DNA of 64,000 nt from Prochlorococcus marinus str. SB (GTDB lineage Bacteria; Cyanobacteriota; Cyanobacteriia; PCC-6307; Cyanobiaceae), in contig NZ_JNAS01000002.1 in assembly GCF_000760115.1 (NCBI RefSeq), positions 1,054,001 to 1,118,000 on the forward strand. Reading direction: 5' to 3'. Below the pieces are notes generated by a model. It searched no databases. It had not been told where the DNA came from and saw only the letters and a list, made by a program, of their open reading frames with translations. The translations under genes were made by a program, and so were the position numbers. The first letter of the stretch is position 1. Each line of letters opens with the position of its first letter. This document shows, piece by piece, positions 28,664 to 38,361 of this stretch.

Positions 28664-29719
28664 ATGAGTACGATAATTGTGACTGGTGGGGCTGGTTTTA
28701 TAGGATCACATACATGCCTTTTACTTTTAGAAAGAGGATATGAAATTTTTGTAATAGATTCATTTTGTAATTCTTCTGCAAAATCATTAGAGAAAGTTTT
28801 AATGATTTTATTGAGATTTAATAATGATTTAAAAGATAAACTACACTTGATAAAGGGGGACTTAAAAAATATAAGTGACATTGAAAAAATTTTTAAAAAT
28901 TGCCTTAAACAATTTAAAAAAGTTGAAGGTGTTATTCATTTTGCAGGTTTGAAATCAGTTTTTGATTCAGTTATGGACCCTCTTAGTTATTGGGAAAATA
29001 ATGTTATTGGAACAATAAATCTTTTAAAAGTAATGGAGAAATATGATTGCAGAACTATTGTTTTTAGTAGTAGTGCGACTGTTTATAAGGCGAAATCAGA
29101 TAAATTACTTACGGAGGGTGATTTTTGCGAACCAGTTAATCCATATGGATTTACAAAATTAACTATTGAAAGGATTTTAAGTGATCTAAATAAAAATAAT
29201 GATCAATGGAGGATTGCTTCTTTAAGGTACTTTAATCCTGTTGGAGCGCATGAATCTGGACTAATAGGGGAAGACCCCACGGGCAAACCAAATAATATAT
29301 ATCCTCAAATAACGCGAGTAGCTATAGGTAAATTACCTGAAATTAAAATCTTTGGCTCAGACTGGCCGACTCATGATGGAACAGGCATAAGAGATTATAT
29401 ACATGTTATTGATCTTGCAGAGGGTCACCTTTGTGCACTGGAATATCTTTCTAATCAAAAACCTCAAATGTTGACTATTAATCTTGGAACTGGCAAAGGG
29501 ACGAGTGTTTTAGAATTTATAAAGATTTTTGAGAATACTAATAAAGTGAAAGTCCCCTTTAGTTTTCATGAAAGGAGACAAGGGGATAATGCATTTGTTG
29601 TGGCAGATAATTCTTTAGCTAAATCAATTTTAGATTGGAAGCCAAAAAGAAATATTGAGGATATTTGTAGAGATGGATGGAAATGGCAATTGCAAAATCC
29701 TAATGGTTATTCTGAATAA
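28664..29719 (+). CDS. galE: UDP-glucose 4-epimerase
   Basis: Interconverts UDP-glucose and UDP-galactose. The 351-residue extended SDR has the NAD loop TGGAGFIGSHT at the N-terminus, FSSSATVYK with the catalytic serine/threonine, and the YxxxK pair in PYGFTKL. RYFNPVGAHESGLIGEDP and GTGIRDYIHVIDLAEGH are GalE-specific. The gene heads the plus-strand nucleotide-sugar run. Confidence 0.94.
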   Translation: MSTIIVTGGAGFIGSHTCLLLLERGYEIFVIDSFCNSSAKSLEKVLMILLRFNNDLKDKLHLIKGDLKNISDIEKIFKNCLKQFKKVEGVIHFAGLKSVFDSVMDPLSYWENNVIGTINLLKVMEKYDCRTIVFSSSATVYKAKSDKLLTEGDFCEPVNPYGFTKLTIERILSDLNKNNDQWRIASLRYFNPVGAHESGLIGEDPTGKPNNIYPQITRVAIGKLPEIKIFGSDWPTHDGTGIRDYIHVIDLAEGHLCALEYLSNQKPQMLTINLGTGKGTSVLEFIKIFENTNKVKVPFSFHERRQGDNAFVVADNSLAKSILDWKPKRNIEDICRDGWKWQLQNPNGYSE

Positions 29720-29814
29720 AAAAAATTATGCATTTTCTTGAAGAAATATTTAATTAAATACAGCAATTTATTTAACTAATTATTAGTAAGATTAAAAAGT
29801 TAAGTTTTTTCAAT

Positions 29815-30834
29815 ATGAAAAAAATTATTATTACGGGCGCAGCTGGCTTTATTGGATTTCATGCTTGCCAAAATTTATTAAAAAAAGGCTATAGAGTTAT
29901 AGGAATCGATAATATAAATGATTATTATGATGTTAATTTGAAATATAAAAGGTTAGAGATATTAAAAGAATTAATTCCAAATTCAAGTAATTGGGAATTT
30001 ATTAAAGCTGATTTAATTAATAAGACTAATCTGACGTCTATATTTAATCAACATAAACCAGAAATTGTAATTAATCTTGCTGCACAAGCAGGGGTCCGTT
30101 ATTCACTTATAAACCCCTGCGAATATATAAATTCGAATATTGTTGGTTTTACTAATCTTATGGAGTGTTGTAAGGAATTGGAAGTGAAAAATTTTTTATA
30201 TGGAAGTAGTAGCTCTGTTTATGGAGGAAATACTAAAATCCCTTTTTCCGAAGAAGATAGAGTAGATCATCCAGTAAGTATTTACGGAGCTACAAAAAAA
30301 ACAAATGAACTTATTGCTCATACTTATAGCCATCTTTACAATATTCCAACTACGGGGTTGCGATTTTTTACAGTATATGGCCCATGGGGCAGACCAGATA
30401 TGGCTCCGATGATATTTGCTGATGCGATTATTAATGAAAAACCAATAAAAATATTCAATTTTGGTGAGATGTCTAGAAGCTTTACTTATATTGATGATGT
30501 AATTAAAGCATTAGAAAAATTAATTGAGAAACCTGCCTCAATTAATAAAGATTTTAAAAAGGACGATCCAAAACCTTCTACAAGTTGGAGTCCTTATAGA
30601 GTTTTTAACATAGGTAATCAAAAATCTATTAATCTAATGGACTTTATTTTATCTCTCGAAAAAGAGTTAAATAAAAAGGCAATTAAAGAGTTTGCAGAAA
30701 TGCAGCAAGGGGATGTAAAGGATACTTCAGCGGATAATTCTAAAATAATTAATTGGTTGGGAGATATCCAAGAAACACCATTAGATATTGGGGTAAAGAA
30801 ATTTGTTAAGTGGTATAAAAGTTTTTATAAGTAA
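29815..30834 (+). CDS. UDP-glucuronate 4-epimerase-like NAD-dependent epimerase
   Basis: A 339-residue extended SDR. It has TGAAGFIGFHACQ, NINDYYDVNLKYKRL (typical of UDP-glucuronate 4-epimerases of the CapI/LpsL group), YGSSSSVYGGN, the YGATK catalytic pair and TVYGPWGRPDMAPM. The likely product is UDP-galacturonate from UDP-glucuronate, which ugd at 33481 in this island can supply. Closely related epimerases accept other UDP sugars. Confidence 0.85.
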   Translation: MKKIIITGAAGFIGFHACQNLLKKGYRVIGIDNINDYYDVNLKYKRLEILKELIPNSSNWEFIKADLINKTNLTSIFNQHKPEIVINLAAQAGVRYSLINPCEYINSNIVGFTNLMECCKELEVKNFLYGSSSSVYGGNTKIPFSEEDRVDHPVSIYGATKKTNELIAHTYSHLYNIPTTGLRFFTVYGPWGRPDMAPMIFADAIINEKPIKIFNFGEMSRSFTYIDDVIKALEKLIEKPASINKDFKKDDPKPSTSWSPYRVFNIGNQKSINLMDFILSLEKELNKKAIKEFAEMQQGDVKDTSADNSKIINWLGDIQETPLDIGVKKFVKWYKSFYK

Positions 30835-30891
30835 TTTTAAAATTGATAATAACCAGTTTTAATATAAAATTTAAGGATGATAACAGAATAA

Positions 30892-32010
30892 ATGACTATA
30901 AATGAAAAAGTAGCCCTTATAACAGGCATTACAGGACAAGATGGAAGTTATTTAGCTGAAATGCTATTAGATAAAGGTTATATTGTGCATGGTCTAAAAA
31001 GACGCTCAAGTTCTTTTAATACTTCTAGGATTGACTATTTATACCAAGACCCTCATGAAAAAGATGCAAGGTTTTTTCTACATTATGGGGATTTGATTGA
31101 TAGTTCAAATATAATCAAATTAATACAAAAAATTCAGCCCGATGAAATTTATAACTTGGGAGCTCAAAGTCACGTTGCAGTGAGTTTTGAGACTCCAGAA
31201 TACACAGCAAATTGTGATGCATTAGGAATTCTTAGGATCCTTGAGGCTGTAAAAAATCTAAATTTAACAAAAAAAACAAAAATATACCAAGCTAGTACAA
31301 GTGAATTGTATGGGCTCGTACAAGAAGTCCCACAAAAAGAAACAACTCCTTTCTATCCTAGAAGTCCATATGCGGTAGCAAAATTATATGCATATTGGAT
31401 AATAGTTAACTACAGAGAAGCATATGATATTTTTGCATGTAATGGAATCCTTTTTAACCACGAAAGTCCTAGAAGAGGAGAAACTTTCGTAACAAGAAAA
31501 ATTACGAGAGGACTATCGAGAGTAAACTATGGATTAGAAAAATGTATTTATATGGGTAATCTTGATGCAAAAAGGGATTGGGGACATGCAAAAGATTATG
31601 TATATATTCAATGGCTTATGCTTCAGCAAGAAAAACCAGAAGATTTTGTCATAGCGTCTGGGCAAATGAAAAGTGTTCGTGAATTTATAGAGATGTGTGC
31701 GTTGGAGCTAGGTTGGAATAAAGAAAACGGAGAAAAAGGGATCATTTGGAAAAATAGTGGTTTAGATGAAGTAGGAATAAGAGCAGACACTGATGATGTA
31801 GTTGTCAGAATTGATCCCAGATATTTTAGACCAACCGAAGTTGAGCAGTTATTAGGAGATGCATCAAAAGCTAGAAAAAAATTAGGTTGGGAACCTAAGA
31901 CTTCTTTAAATGAATTAATCTCTGAAATGATTAAAGAAGATTCTAAAGAAGCAAAAAAAGAATATTTGCTAAAAAGTAAAGGTTTTTCAATACATTCTGC
32001 TAAAGAATGA
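30892..32010 (+). CDS. gmd: GDP-mannose 4,6-dehydratase
   Basis: Makes GDP-4-keto-6-deoxy-D-mannose, the precursor of GDP-fucose. The 372 residues contain the signature [56 protein letters not shown] with the catalytic Thr/Glu region, YAVAK and [15 protein letters not shown]. The stop overlaps the manC start as ATGA, so the GDP-mannose supplier and user are coupled. Confidence 0.96.
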   Translation: MTINEKVALITGITGQDGSYLAEMLLDKGYIVHGLKRRSSSFNTSRIDYLYQDPHEKDARFFLHYGDLIDSSNIIKLIQKIQPDEIYNLGAQSHVAVSFETPEYTANCDALGILRILEAVKNLNLTKKTKIYQASTSELYGLVQEVPQKETTPFYPRSPYAVAKLYAYWIIVNYREAYDIFACNGILFNHESPRRGETFVTRKITRGLSRVNYGLEKCIYMGNLDAKRDWGHAKDYVYIQWLMLQQEKPEDFVIASGQMKSVREFIEMCALELGWNKENGEKGIIWKNSGLDEVGIRADTDDVVVRIDPRYFRPTEVEQLLGDASKARKKLGWEPKTSLNELISEMIKEDSKEAKKEYLLKSKGFSIHSAKE

Positions 32011-33464
32011 TGAGCAAAAAAAGTACCAATATTATCGTTCCAATTATTCTTGCAGGTGGATCTGGTACAAGACTTTGGCCTTTATCTAGAAGAAGTTTCC
32101 CTAAACAATTTTTAAATTTATTAAATGATGAAGAATATACGATGTTGCAAAAAACTTATAAAAGAATTGAGAATCTTGATGGTATGAGTAAGCCAATCAT
32201 CATATGTAATGAAGAGCATAGATTTATAGTTGGGGAACAAATGAAAAAAATAAGTGTTGTTCCATCTGAGATTATCTTGGAACCTGAGGGTAGAAATACT
32301 GCCCCAGCTATTACAATTGCTGCATTAAAAGCATTAGAAATATTTAGTGACAAAAATATAGATCCTATTCTTTTAATTCTCTCAGCAGATCATCAGATTA
32401 AAGAAATTAACAAGTTTCATAATGCTATTAAAAATAGTATTGAGATCGCTATAAATGGTGATCTAGTTATTTTTGGAGTAACCCCAAAATATCCAGCGAC
32501 TGGTTACGGATACATTAAATCTGCAGAGAATAATAATTCTAATAAAAATCTTACAAGTAGAGTTGATCGTTTTATAGAGAAACCCGATTTTTCAACTGCC
32601 TCAAAATTGATTAAAGATAAAAAATACTCCTGGAATAGTGGTATGTTTTTATTCAAAGCATCCTCCATCTTAAATGAAGTAAGTGATTTTCATCCAGATA
32701 TATTGAAAGATTGTGAAAAATGTCTTAAAAATAGTACTAGAGATTTAGATTTTTTAAGACTAGATAAAAATTCATTTTTTAATTGTGAAAATATCTCAAT
32801 AGATATCGCAGTATTTGAGAAAACAAAAAAAGCATTTGTAATGCCCCTAGATTGCGGCTGGGAAGATATTGGCACTTGGGAATCTCTCTGGAAAATTTCT
32901 AAAAAAGATCAGGATGGAAATTGTAAGAAGGGTAGAGTATTGATTCAAGATACTAAAGATTCTTTAATAAGAAGTGAAGAAAAATTAATTGTAAGCATTG
33001 GTTTAGAAAATTTGATTGTTATAGAAACAAAAGATGCTGTTTTAGTAGCTAAGAAGGATTCTTCTGAAGCTCTTAAAAATGCGCTATCAATAATGAAAAA
33101 AAACAGACTTAATGAGGCTGAGAATCATAAACTAGTTTATAGACCTTGGGGCTCTTTTTTATCTATAGAACAAGGCAATACTTGGCAAATAAAGAAGATT
33201 GAGGTTAATCCAGGAGCATCATTATCTCTTCAAATGCATTTTCATAGATCTGAACATTGGGTCGTTGTAAGTGGTACAGCTAAGACAGAAATAGGGGGTT
33301 TTGAAAAAGTTATTGGACCTAATGAAAGTGTATATATACCTTTAGGAGTAAAACATAGATTATCTAATCCAACAAAATTTCCTTTGACATTAATAGAGGT
33401 TCAGAGCGGTAATTATCTTGGAGAAGATGATATTAAAAGATTCGAAGACAAATATGGGAGATAA
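32007..33464 (+). CDS. manC: Mannose-1-phosphate guanylyltransferase / mannose-6-phosphate isomerase
   Basis: Bifunctional type II enzyme giving GDP-mannose. The 485 residues comprise an N-terminal nucleotidyltransferase ([51 protein letters not shown]) and a C-terminal cupin isomerase ([33 protein letters not shown]). The frame has two ATGs in tandem (32007 and 32010); either may be used, and the first overlaps the gmd stop. It ends 16 bases from the convergent ugd gene. Confidence 0.94.
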   Translation: MMSKKSTNIIVPIILAGGSGTRLWPLSRRSFPKQFLNLLNDEEYTMLQKTYKRIENLDGMSKPIIICNEEHRFIVGEQMKKISVVPSEIILEPEGRNTAPAITIAALKALEIFSDKNIDPILLILSADHQIKEINKFHNAIKNSIEIAINGDLVIFGVTPKYPATGYGYIKSAENNNSNKNLTSRVDRFIEKPDFSTASKLIKDKKYSWNSGMFLFKASSILNEVSDFHPDILKDCEKCLKNSTRDLDFLRLDKNSFFNCENISIDIAVFEKTKKAFVMPLDCGWEDIGTWESLWKISKKDQDGNCKKGRVLIQDTKDSLIRSEEKLIVSIGLENLIVIETKDAVLVAKKDSSEALKNALSIMKKNRLNEAENHKLVYRPWGSFLSIEQGNTWQIKKIEVNPGASLSLQMHFHRSEHWVVVSGTAKTEIGGFEKVIGPNESVYIPLGVKHRLSNPTKFPLTLIEVQSGNYLGEDDIKRFEDKYGR

Positions 33465-33480
33465 TTTTATTAGTAATTTC

Positions 33481-34920
33481 TCATTTCTTTGTTTTACTAC
33501 CATCTCCTAATCTCCACAATTTTAAACCTGATTTAATAACCTCTTCTGCATTGACAATTGATCTTGAATCAAAAACCCAAGATGGTTTGACCATTTTTTT
33601 TGATGCTTTTTGCCATTCTATATGTTTGTATTCTTCCCATTCTGTTAAAACTAAAATTGCATGAGCATCATCAAAAATGTCGATATTTTTACTAAATTTC
33701 CATTGGCCAATTTGACTTTTGAGGAGACTGTCTGGATTAGTATTTGTTTCCGAAATTTGCTTAATTTTTAAGTCTTTTTCAATTTGATCAGGACTTACTT
33801 TAGGGTCATGAATTATCAGGTCTGCACCTTCCTCAATTAAATCCTGGCAAATTCTTATAGCTGCAGATTCTCTTGTATCATTTGTATTAGCTTTAAAAGC
33901 AAATCCTAGAACTATAATTTTTTTCCCTGTAATTGTTCCAAAAAGTTTTCTTATCACAATTTCTGCAATTCGTCTTTGATGCCAATTATTAATATTTACT
34001 ACTCCTTCCCAAAATGAAGCGACATCATGGAGATCAAAATATTCAGCTAAATATACAAGATTTAATATGTCTTTTTTAAAGCAGCTCCCGCCAAACCCTG
34101 GTCCTGAATCTAAAAATTTCGAACCAATTCTAGTGTCTTTACCAATTGCTCTTGAAACTTCTCTTACATCTGCTCCAGTGACTTCACAAATAGCACTTAT
34201 GGAATTTATAGAACTAATACGCTGAGCTAAAAAGGCATTCGAAGTTAATTTAGCAAGCTCACTACTCCATATATTGGTGAAAAGAATTTTTTCTTCTGGA
34301 ACCCATGCTTTATATATGTCACTTAATGCAATCATTGCCTTTTTATTATCCCCCCCTATTAAAACTCTATCAGGACTATCTAGATCTTTTATTGCGGTTC
34401 CTTCTGCCAAAAACTCTGGATTAGATAATACGTCAAAACTTATTTCCTCTCTTTTAGAATTTGATTCTGATGAATTCAATATATTTTTTATTACCTCAGC
34501 AGTTCTTACAGGTAAGGTACTTTTTTCAACGACTATTGTATATCCTTTAGAGTATCTAGCAACTTCTCTAGCACAGGCCTCAACATACTTTAAATCACTT
34601 AACTTACCTGCTCCAAGTCCTTTGTTTTTAGTGGGAGTATTTACAGATATGAAAATAATTTCAGATGATTCAATAGCTTCTTTAATATTTGTTGAAAAAA
34701 ATAAGTTTTTATTTCTTGTCTTTGCAATTAATTCTTCTAAACCAGGTTCGAAAATTGGTAATTTTGATAGATCTTTATTATTCCAAGATTCTATCCTTTT
34801 TTTATTGATATCAACAACATGAAAAATTAAATCGGGACATTTGCTTGCCATCATAGTCATAGTTGGTCCTCCAACGTAACCAGCGCCAATGCAACAAATG
34901 TTTTTAATAGGAATATTCAT
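33481..34920 (-). CDS. ugd: UDP-glucose 6-dehydrogenase, long type
   Basis: Oxidises UDP-glucose to UDP-glucuronate. At 479 residues it is longer than the usual bacterial form and resembles the animal/plant-type branch: GAGYVGGPTMTMMASKCP at the N-terminus, KGLGAGKLSDLKYVEACARE and VEKSTLPVRTAE. The catalytic cysteine is in GPGFGGSCFKKDI. It supplies UDP-glucuronate for polymer synthesis and for the epimerase at 29815. It stands alone on the minus strand with its own upstream region. Confidence 0.93.
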   Translation of the reverse strand: MNIPIKNICCIGAGYVGGPTMTMMASKCPDLIFHVVDINKKRIESWNNKDLSKLPIFEPGLEELIAKTRNKNLFFSTNIKEAIESSEIIFISVNTPTKNKGLGAGKLSDLKYVEACAREVARYSKGYTIVVEKSTLPVRTAEVIKNILNSSESNSKREEISFDVLSNPEFLAEGTAIKDLDSPDRVLIGGDNKKAMIALSDIYKAWVPEEKILFTNIWSSELAKLTSNAFLAQRISSINSISAICEVTGADVREVSRAIGKDTRIGSKFLDSGPGFGGSCFKKDILNLVYLAEYFDLHDVASFWEGVVNINNWHQRRIAEIVIRKLFGTITGKKIIVLGFAFKANTNDTRESAAIRICQDLIEEGADLIIHDPKVSPDQIEKDLKIKQISETNTNPDSLLKSQIGQWKFSKNIDIFDDAHAILVLTEWEEYKHIEWQKASKKMVKPSWVFDSRSIVNAEEVIKSGLKLWRLGDGSKTKK

Positions 34921-35138
34921 TTATTAATTTTAAACTACAAACTTCATCAACTAAATAAAGTTAAATGTAAATAAATAAAAAAGATTCTTACTCCAGATAA
35001 ATAACAATTAAGTATTTATAATACTTCTTGAATTTATAATATAAGATTCATATCAAGTTACGTATTTTTGAGTTTATAAAAATAGTAAAATTTATAACTA
35101 TATTTTTATAAAAAATTACTCTCAGCATTAATTTTTTC

Positions 35139-35969
35139 TTAAAGAGTTATTTTTTTACTTTGGCTAATACTTTTAATGCTATTCAGCATATTATTTTGAA
35201 ATATTCTTACTAGAAAGATAAATATTATTGAGATTGATGAATTTGATCTTAGATAAATTAAAGCCATTATTGAGAACATAATTATTGAACTTGCTATCGG
35301 CTTTACTAAATTATAATTAATTTTTGTCTTTTTAAAATTTGAATTTGCTGATTGATTCTTAAGAATTGAATGCTCCGATAGATTATTTTTTTTGTTAATT
35401 TTTTCTCCATATACAATCTTGGAATTTAAAGTGTTTATGAATTTTATATAAAGTAAACACCCGAAAAGGATTATTAGAGCTATTTGAAAATCATATATAA
35501 ATATAAATATGCTAAGTATTAAACAAAAAAATATATTTTCAGAGTTTTTTATAAAATTATCAATTTTTTTATTTGCATTTAATTTATTAGAAAATTCTTT
35601 ATTATTTAACAGGTTTTTATCAGATTCTTTTTGGGGAAAATGAATTGATTTAATTTTTATTGTGTATTTGATTTTGAGTTTATCTAATATGAGAAGCGAA
35701 ATTACAGATAATAAAATTATTAAAGAAAATGCAAAAAATACACCATCCCCATTTACAACTGGCAAATGAAAAGTTTTAAATACTTCTTGCATTTGTTTTG
35801 ATAACCTACCCTTTGATACAGACTGAATTGCCTGAATAGGGACGATAAAAAGGATAATTGTATTAAGCTTGTAAAGTACTCCTATTAGTACTGGTATAAA
35901 GAAAGGTAATGATTCCTTTTTGCAGTAAAAATTTATTAATGCATTTATATTCTTAATAAAATTGTTCAC
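35139..35969 (-). CDS. Membrane protein of unknown function, ABC-exporter-like N-terminus
   Basis: Not assigned. The 276 residues have about five to six hydrophobic segments. The beginning (IPVLIGVLYKLNTIILFIVPIQAIQSVSKGRLS) and the helix pairs near 75-95, 145-175 and 220-255 recall the membrane domain of ABC exporters, but no nucleotide-binding domain follows here or in the neighbouring frames. A basic, Asn-rich loop (190-215) separates the halves. It may be an orphan transport subunit or a degenerate exporter. Confidence 0.5.
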   Translation of the reverse strand: MNNFIKNINALINFYCKKESLPFFIPVLIGVLYKLNTIILFIVPIQAIQSVSKGRLSKQMQEVFKTFHLPVVNGDGVFFAFSLIILLSVISLLILDKLKIKYTIKIKSIHFPQKESDKNLLNNKEFSNKLNANKKIDNFIKNSENIFFCLILSIFIFIYDFQIALIILFGCLLYIKFINTLNSKIVYGEKINKKNNLSEHSILKNQSANSNFKKTKINYNLVKPIASSIIMFSIMALIYLRSNSSISIIFIFLVRIFQNNMLNSIKSISQSKKITL

Positions 35970-36115
35970 TATAATAAACCTTATTTAAATTGATTTAGTT
36001 TTAAAAATAAATATTTCGTGATTGTATAGCTTTTTGAAAAATCTTATTTCCACTATATCAAATCATGAATTCAAAAAATATATACATCTAGGATAGTTTT
36101 TACTAGAAAACAAGT

Positions 36116-37048
36116 TTGGTAATATATATTAATGAAAGTACTTTTAAGGAAATGGGAATTAGAAATATTAAAAATTTTTCTCAATTTAAATCTTTAGTTT
36201 TCCCTCCAGAAAAATTATTAATTGATCCATATTTAAGTAGGTTCTATAGACCTTTTTCACTTAGATTAAGTTGGTTTCTTTATAGAACAAAAATAACTCC
36301 TAATTTCGTAACCATATTGCAAATAATCATAGGGTTATTAAGTTGTCTATTTATCTCAGTAAATTTATCTAAAGAAGCTATGCTGATTGGCGTTTTAGTT
36401 TTACATTTTGCTTATTTACTTGATTGCGTAGATGGCGAGATTGCAAGAGCAAAGCAGATGGATAGTTTAGAAGGTCTATTTCTTGATAAGTTTGCTCATG
36501 CAATAACCATGCCTTCTATTTTTATGGCGGTAACTTTGCACTATTCTGAATTTGCAATGAATTTAAGTTTCCCACTTTTAGTTGTTTCATTTTTTTCCAG
36601 TCTCTGTACTTTTAATCCTGTTAATAGACTCATAACAACTATTGTTCAGCAATTAATGACAAAGAAAGAATTTAAACAATATGATCTTGAAAAATATCAA
36701 AAAAATAAGAGTTCTCAAAATGAAATTGATGAAATTGAATTTGTTGAAGATGAGTTTTTCATCCCTAACAAAAAGAAAAAAATAAAGAAAATTATCAAAT
36801 CAAGTTTATTTAAATTTGGCAAACAATTTTTTCGACATGTCACCTACCTTTTTTATATTACTATTCTTGTATTTCTGGAATTCATTAATATACCTCCAAT
36901 TATTTTGATATTTTTATGGTTAATTTTGGTTTTATTAGTTATTTCTAAAGAGATCTTAGGCCTTTATCTTGTTCTGTTTAGAAATATTATATTGAAGAGA
37001 TATTTAAAGACCATTTCTAAAACTCAATTTATTTATGACAGTAATTAA
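36116..37048 (+). CDS. CDP-alcohol phosphatidyltransferase family protein with altered active site
   Basis: An integral membrane protein of up to 310 residues with about six segments. The CDP-alcohol phosphotransferase motif D-x2-DG-x2-AR-x8-G-x3-D-x3-D is nearly complete at residues 103-128: D103, D106-G107, A110-R111, G120, D124, but the last aspartate, thought to be the catalytic base, is His128. A charged insertion (about 205-235) precedes the last helices. It precedes the LicD and phosphonate genes on the same strand, so a nucleotide-activated head group is a likely substrate. The start is uncertain: TTG 36116 or ATG 36152. Confidence 0.78.
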   Translation: MVIYINESTFKEMGIRNIKNFSQFKSLVFPPEKLLIDPYLSRFYRPFSLRLSWFLYRTKITPNFVTILQIIIGLLSCLFISVNLSKEAMLIGVLVLHFAYLLDCVDGEIARAKQMDSLEGLFLDKFAHAITMPSIFMAVTLHYSEFAMNLSFPLLVVSFFSSLCTFNPVNRLITTIVQQLMTKKEFKQYDLEKYQKNKSSQNEIDEIEFVEDEFFIPNKKKKIKKIIKSSLFKFGKQFFRHVTYLFYITILVFLEFINIPPIILIFLWLILVLLVISKEILGLYLVLFRNIILKRYLKTISKTQFIYDSN

Positions 37049-37079
37049 TAAAATAAATTCCCGAATTTAGAATATATAA

Positions 37080-38246
37080 ATGAAAAATTATTTTAAAAAA
37101 TTAGGTTTATTCCATTGGTTACTCAATAGGCCCTACAGCAAATTTAGTCGATTTTTCATAGGTTTATTATTTTTTATTATTTGTATAATTATATTTTTTG
37201 ATTTTAGATTAGGGAATCTTTTTTTTATAAGAGTTTTAATCAATAATGATCTGAAAAGTGAATCAAGAAGACTAATTTGGTGCTTAAAGAAGAGTTATTT
37301 ACCGATCTCACTAAAAACAGATATTATGTTTGATTTTTGTAGCGGGCTAAATTTAAATGAATTAAACAAGATAAAGAATGTTTTAAAAAGACTTAAAAAT
37401 TCTAAAAAAGATATTTTTTATGAAATTGATTTATTAAAAATATTAGCTTATGAATGCGATTTTTTAATAGAAAATAAAGATAATATATCCATATCAAAGC
37501 TCTCTAAAAAATTTACTTCACAATATTTAAAAGTAAAAAATTACTTAGAAAAAATGCCAGCTAAAAAAATATTAAAGCCCCACAATAAATTATCTAAGAA
37601 AAACATTGGCATTGATTCATTGAAGGCAAAAAAAGTGCTTTTAGATCTGGCATGTTTGTTTGAATTAAATAAGATTAAGTGGTTTGTATTGGCAGGCACT
37701 TTTTTAGGTTTTATTAGAGAAAAGTCTTTTCTAAGGCATGATCTAGATATAGATATTGGCTTAATGAGTGAGGATGTATCTCTTGCACAAATTAAAGAAG
37801 TTTTGAGAAAAAGCCCCCTTTTTGAAATCTCTAAGATTGAATATCAAAAATACTTTTTAAGTGCTAACAACTTTTTAAATAAACCAACATTTGCCAGAAT
37901 TATTCATAAAAATGGTATTACTCTAGATATTTTTTGGCACTTTTTAGAGGGAAATAAAATTTATCATGGAACATCTAGTATTTTGTGGAAAAATACTCCT
38001 TTTGAATTAAACGAATATGAGGTTTATGGATTAAAAGTGAAAGGACCTAAAAATGCAAATCTTTATTTAAAAGAAACTTATGGTAATTGGCGTAAAGAAA
38101 AATTAAATTATAACTTTCATCGAGATATGATTTCTTTAACCGGGACAAATAACTTTTTAGGGCTTGAATATTTGTTAAGAAGAAAACTATATTGTGGCAA
38201 ATATAATCAAGAAGAATTAACAAAAATAGAAAAATTATTGATTTAG
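37080..38246 (+). CDS. LicD-family phosphotransferase-like protein
   Basis: A 388-residue protein with one N-terminal membrane anchor (about 24-41), a linker, and a LicD-type catalytic domain: GTFLGFIREKSF at 206-217 and the metal-binding HDLDIDIG at 220-227. LicD proteins move phosphocholine or similar groups from a CDP-linked donor to glycans. The gene sits 31 bases behind the CDP-alcohol transferase homologue and 115 bases before the cytidylyltransferase-PEP mutase fusion gene, so transfer of a CMP-activated phosphonate to the surface polymer is the natural inference. Confidence 0.8.
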   Translation: MKNYFKKLGLFHWLLNRPYSKFSRFFIGLLFFIICIIIFFDFRLGNLFFIRVLINNDLKSESRRLIWCLKKSYLPISLKTDIMFDFCSGLNLNELNKIKNVLKRLKNSKKDIFYEIDLLKILAYECDFLIENKDNISISKLSKKFTSQYLKVKNYLEKMPAKKILKPHNKLSKKNIGIDSLKAKKVLLDLACLFELNKIKWFVLAGTFLGFIREKSFLRHDLDIDIGLMSEDVSLAQIKEVLRKSPLFEISKIEYQKYFLSANNFLNKPTFARIIHKNGITLDIFWHFLEGNKIYHGTSSILWKNTPFELNEYEVYGLKVKGPKNANLYLKETYGNWRKEKLNYNFHRDMISLTGTNNFLGLEYLLRRKLYCGKYNQEELTKIEKLLI

Positions 38247-38361
38247 TTTAAGTTGTTTACTTTAGGATTAAATTAAATCAATTTGATTACTGTACTAAAC
38301 AATTTCATTTAAAGCTAAATATGTAATATATTCTTTAATTAATTGGGTACTGATCAAATTT

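Noticed and set aside
28567-28881. Minus-strand open frame of 104 codons across the galE start
   Set aside because: It lies mostly antisense to the conserved 5' end of galE; its peptide resembles no family and its frame follows from galE codon use.
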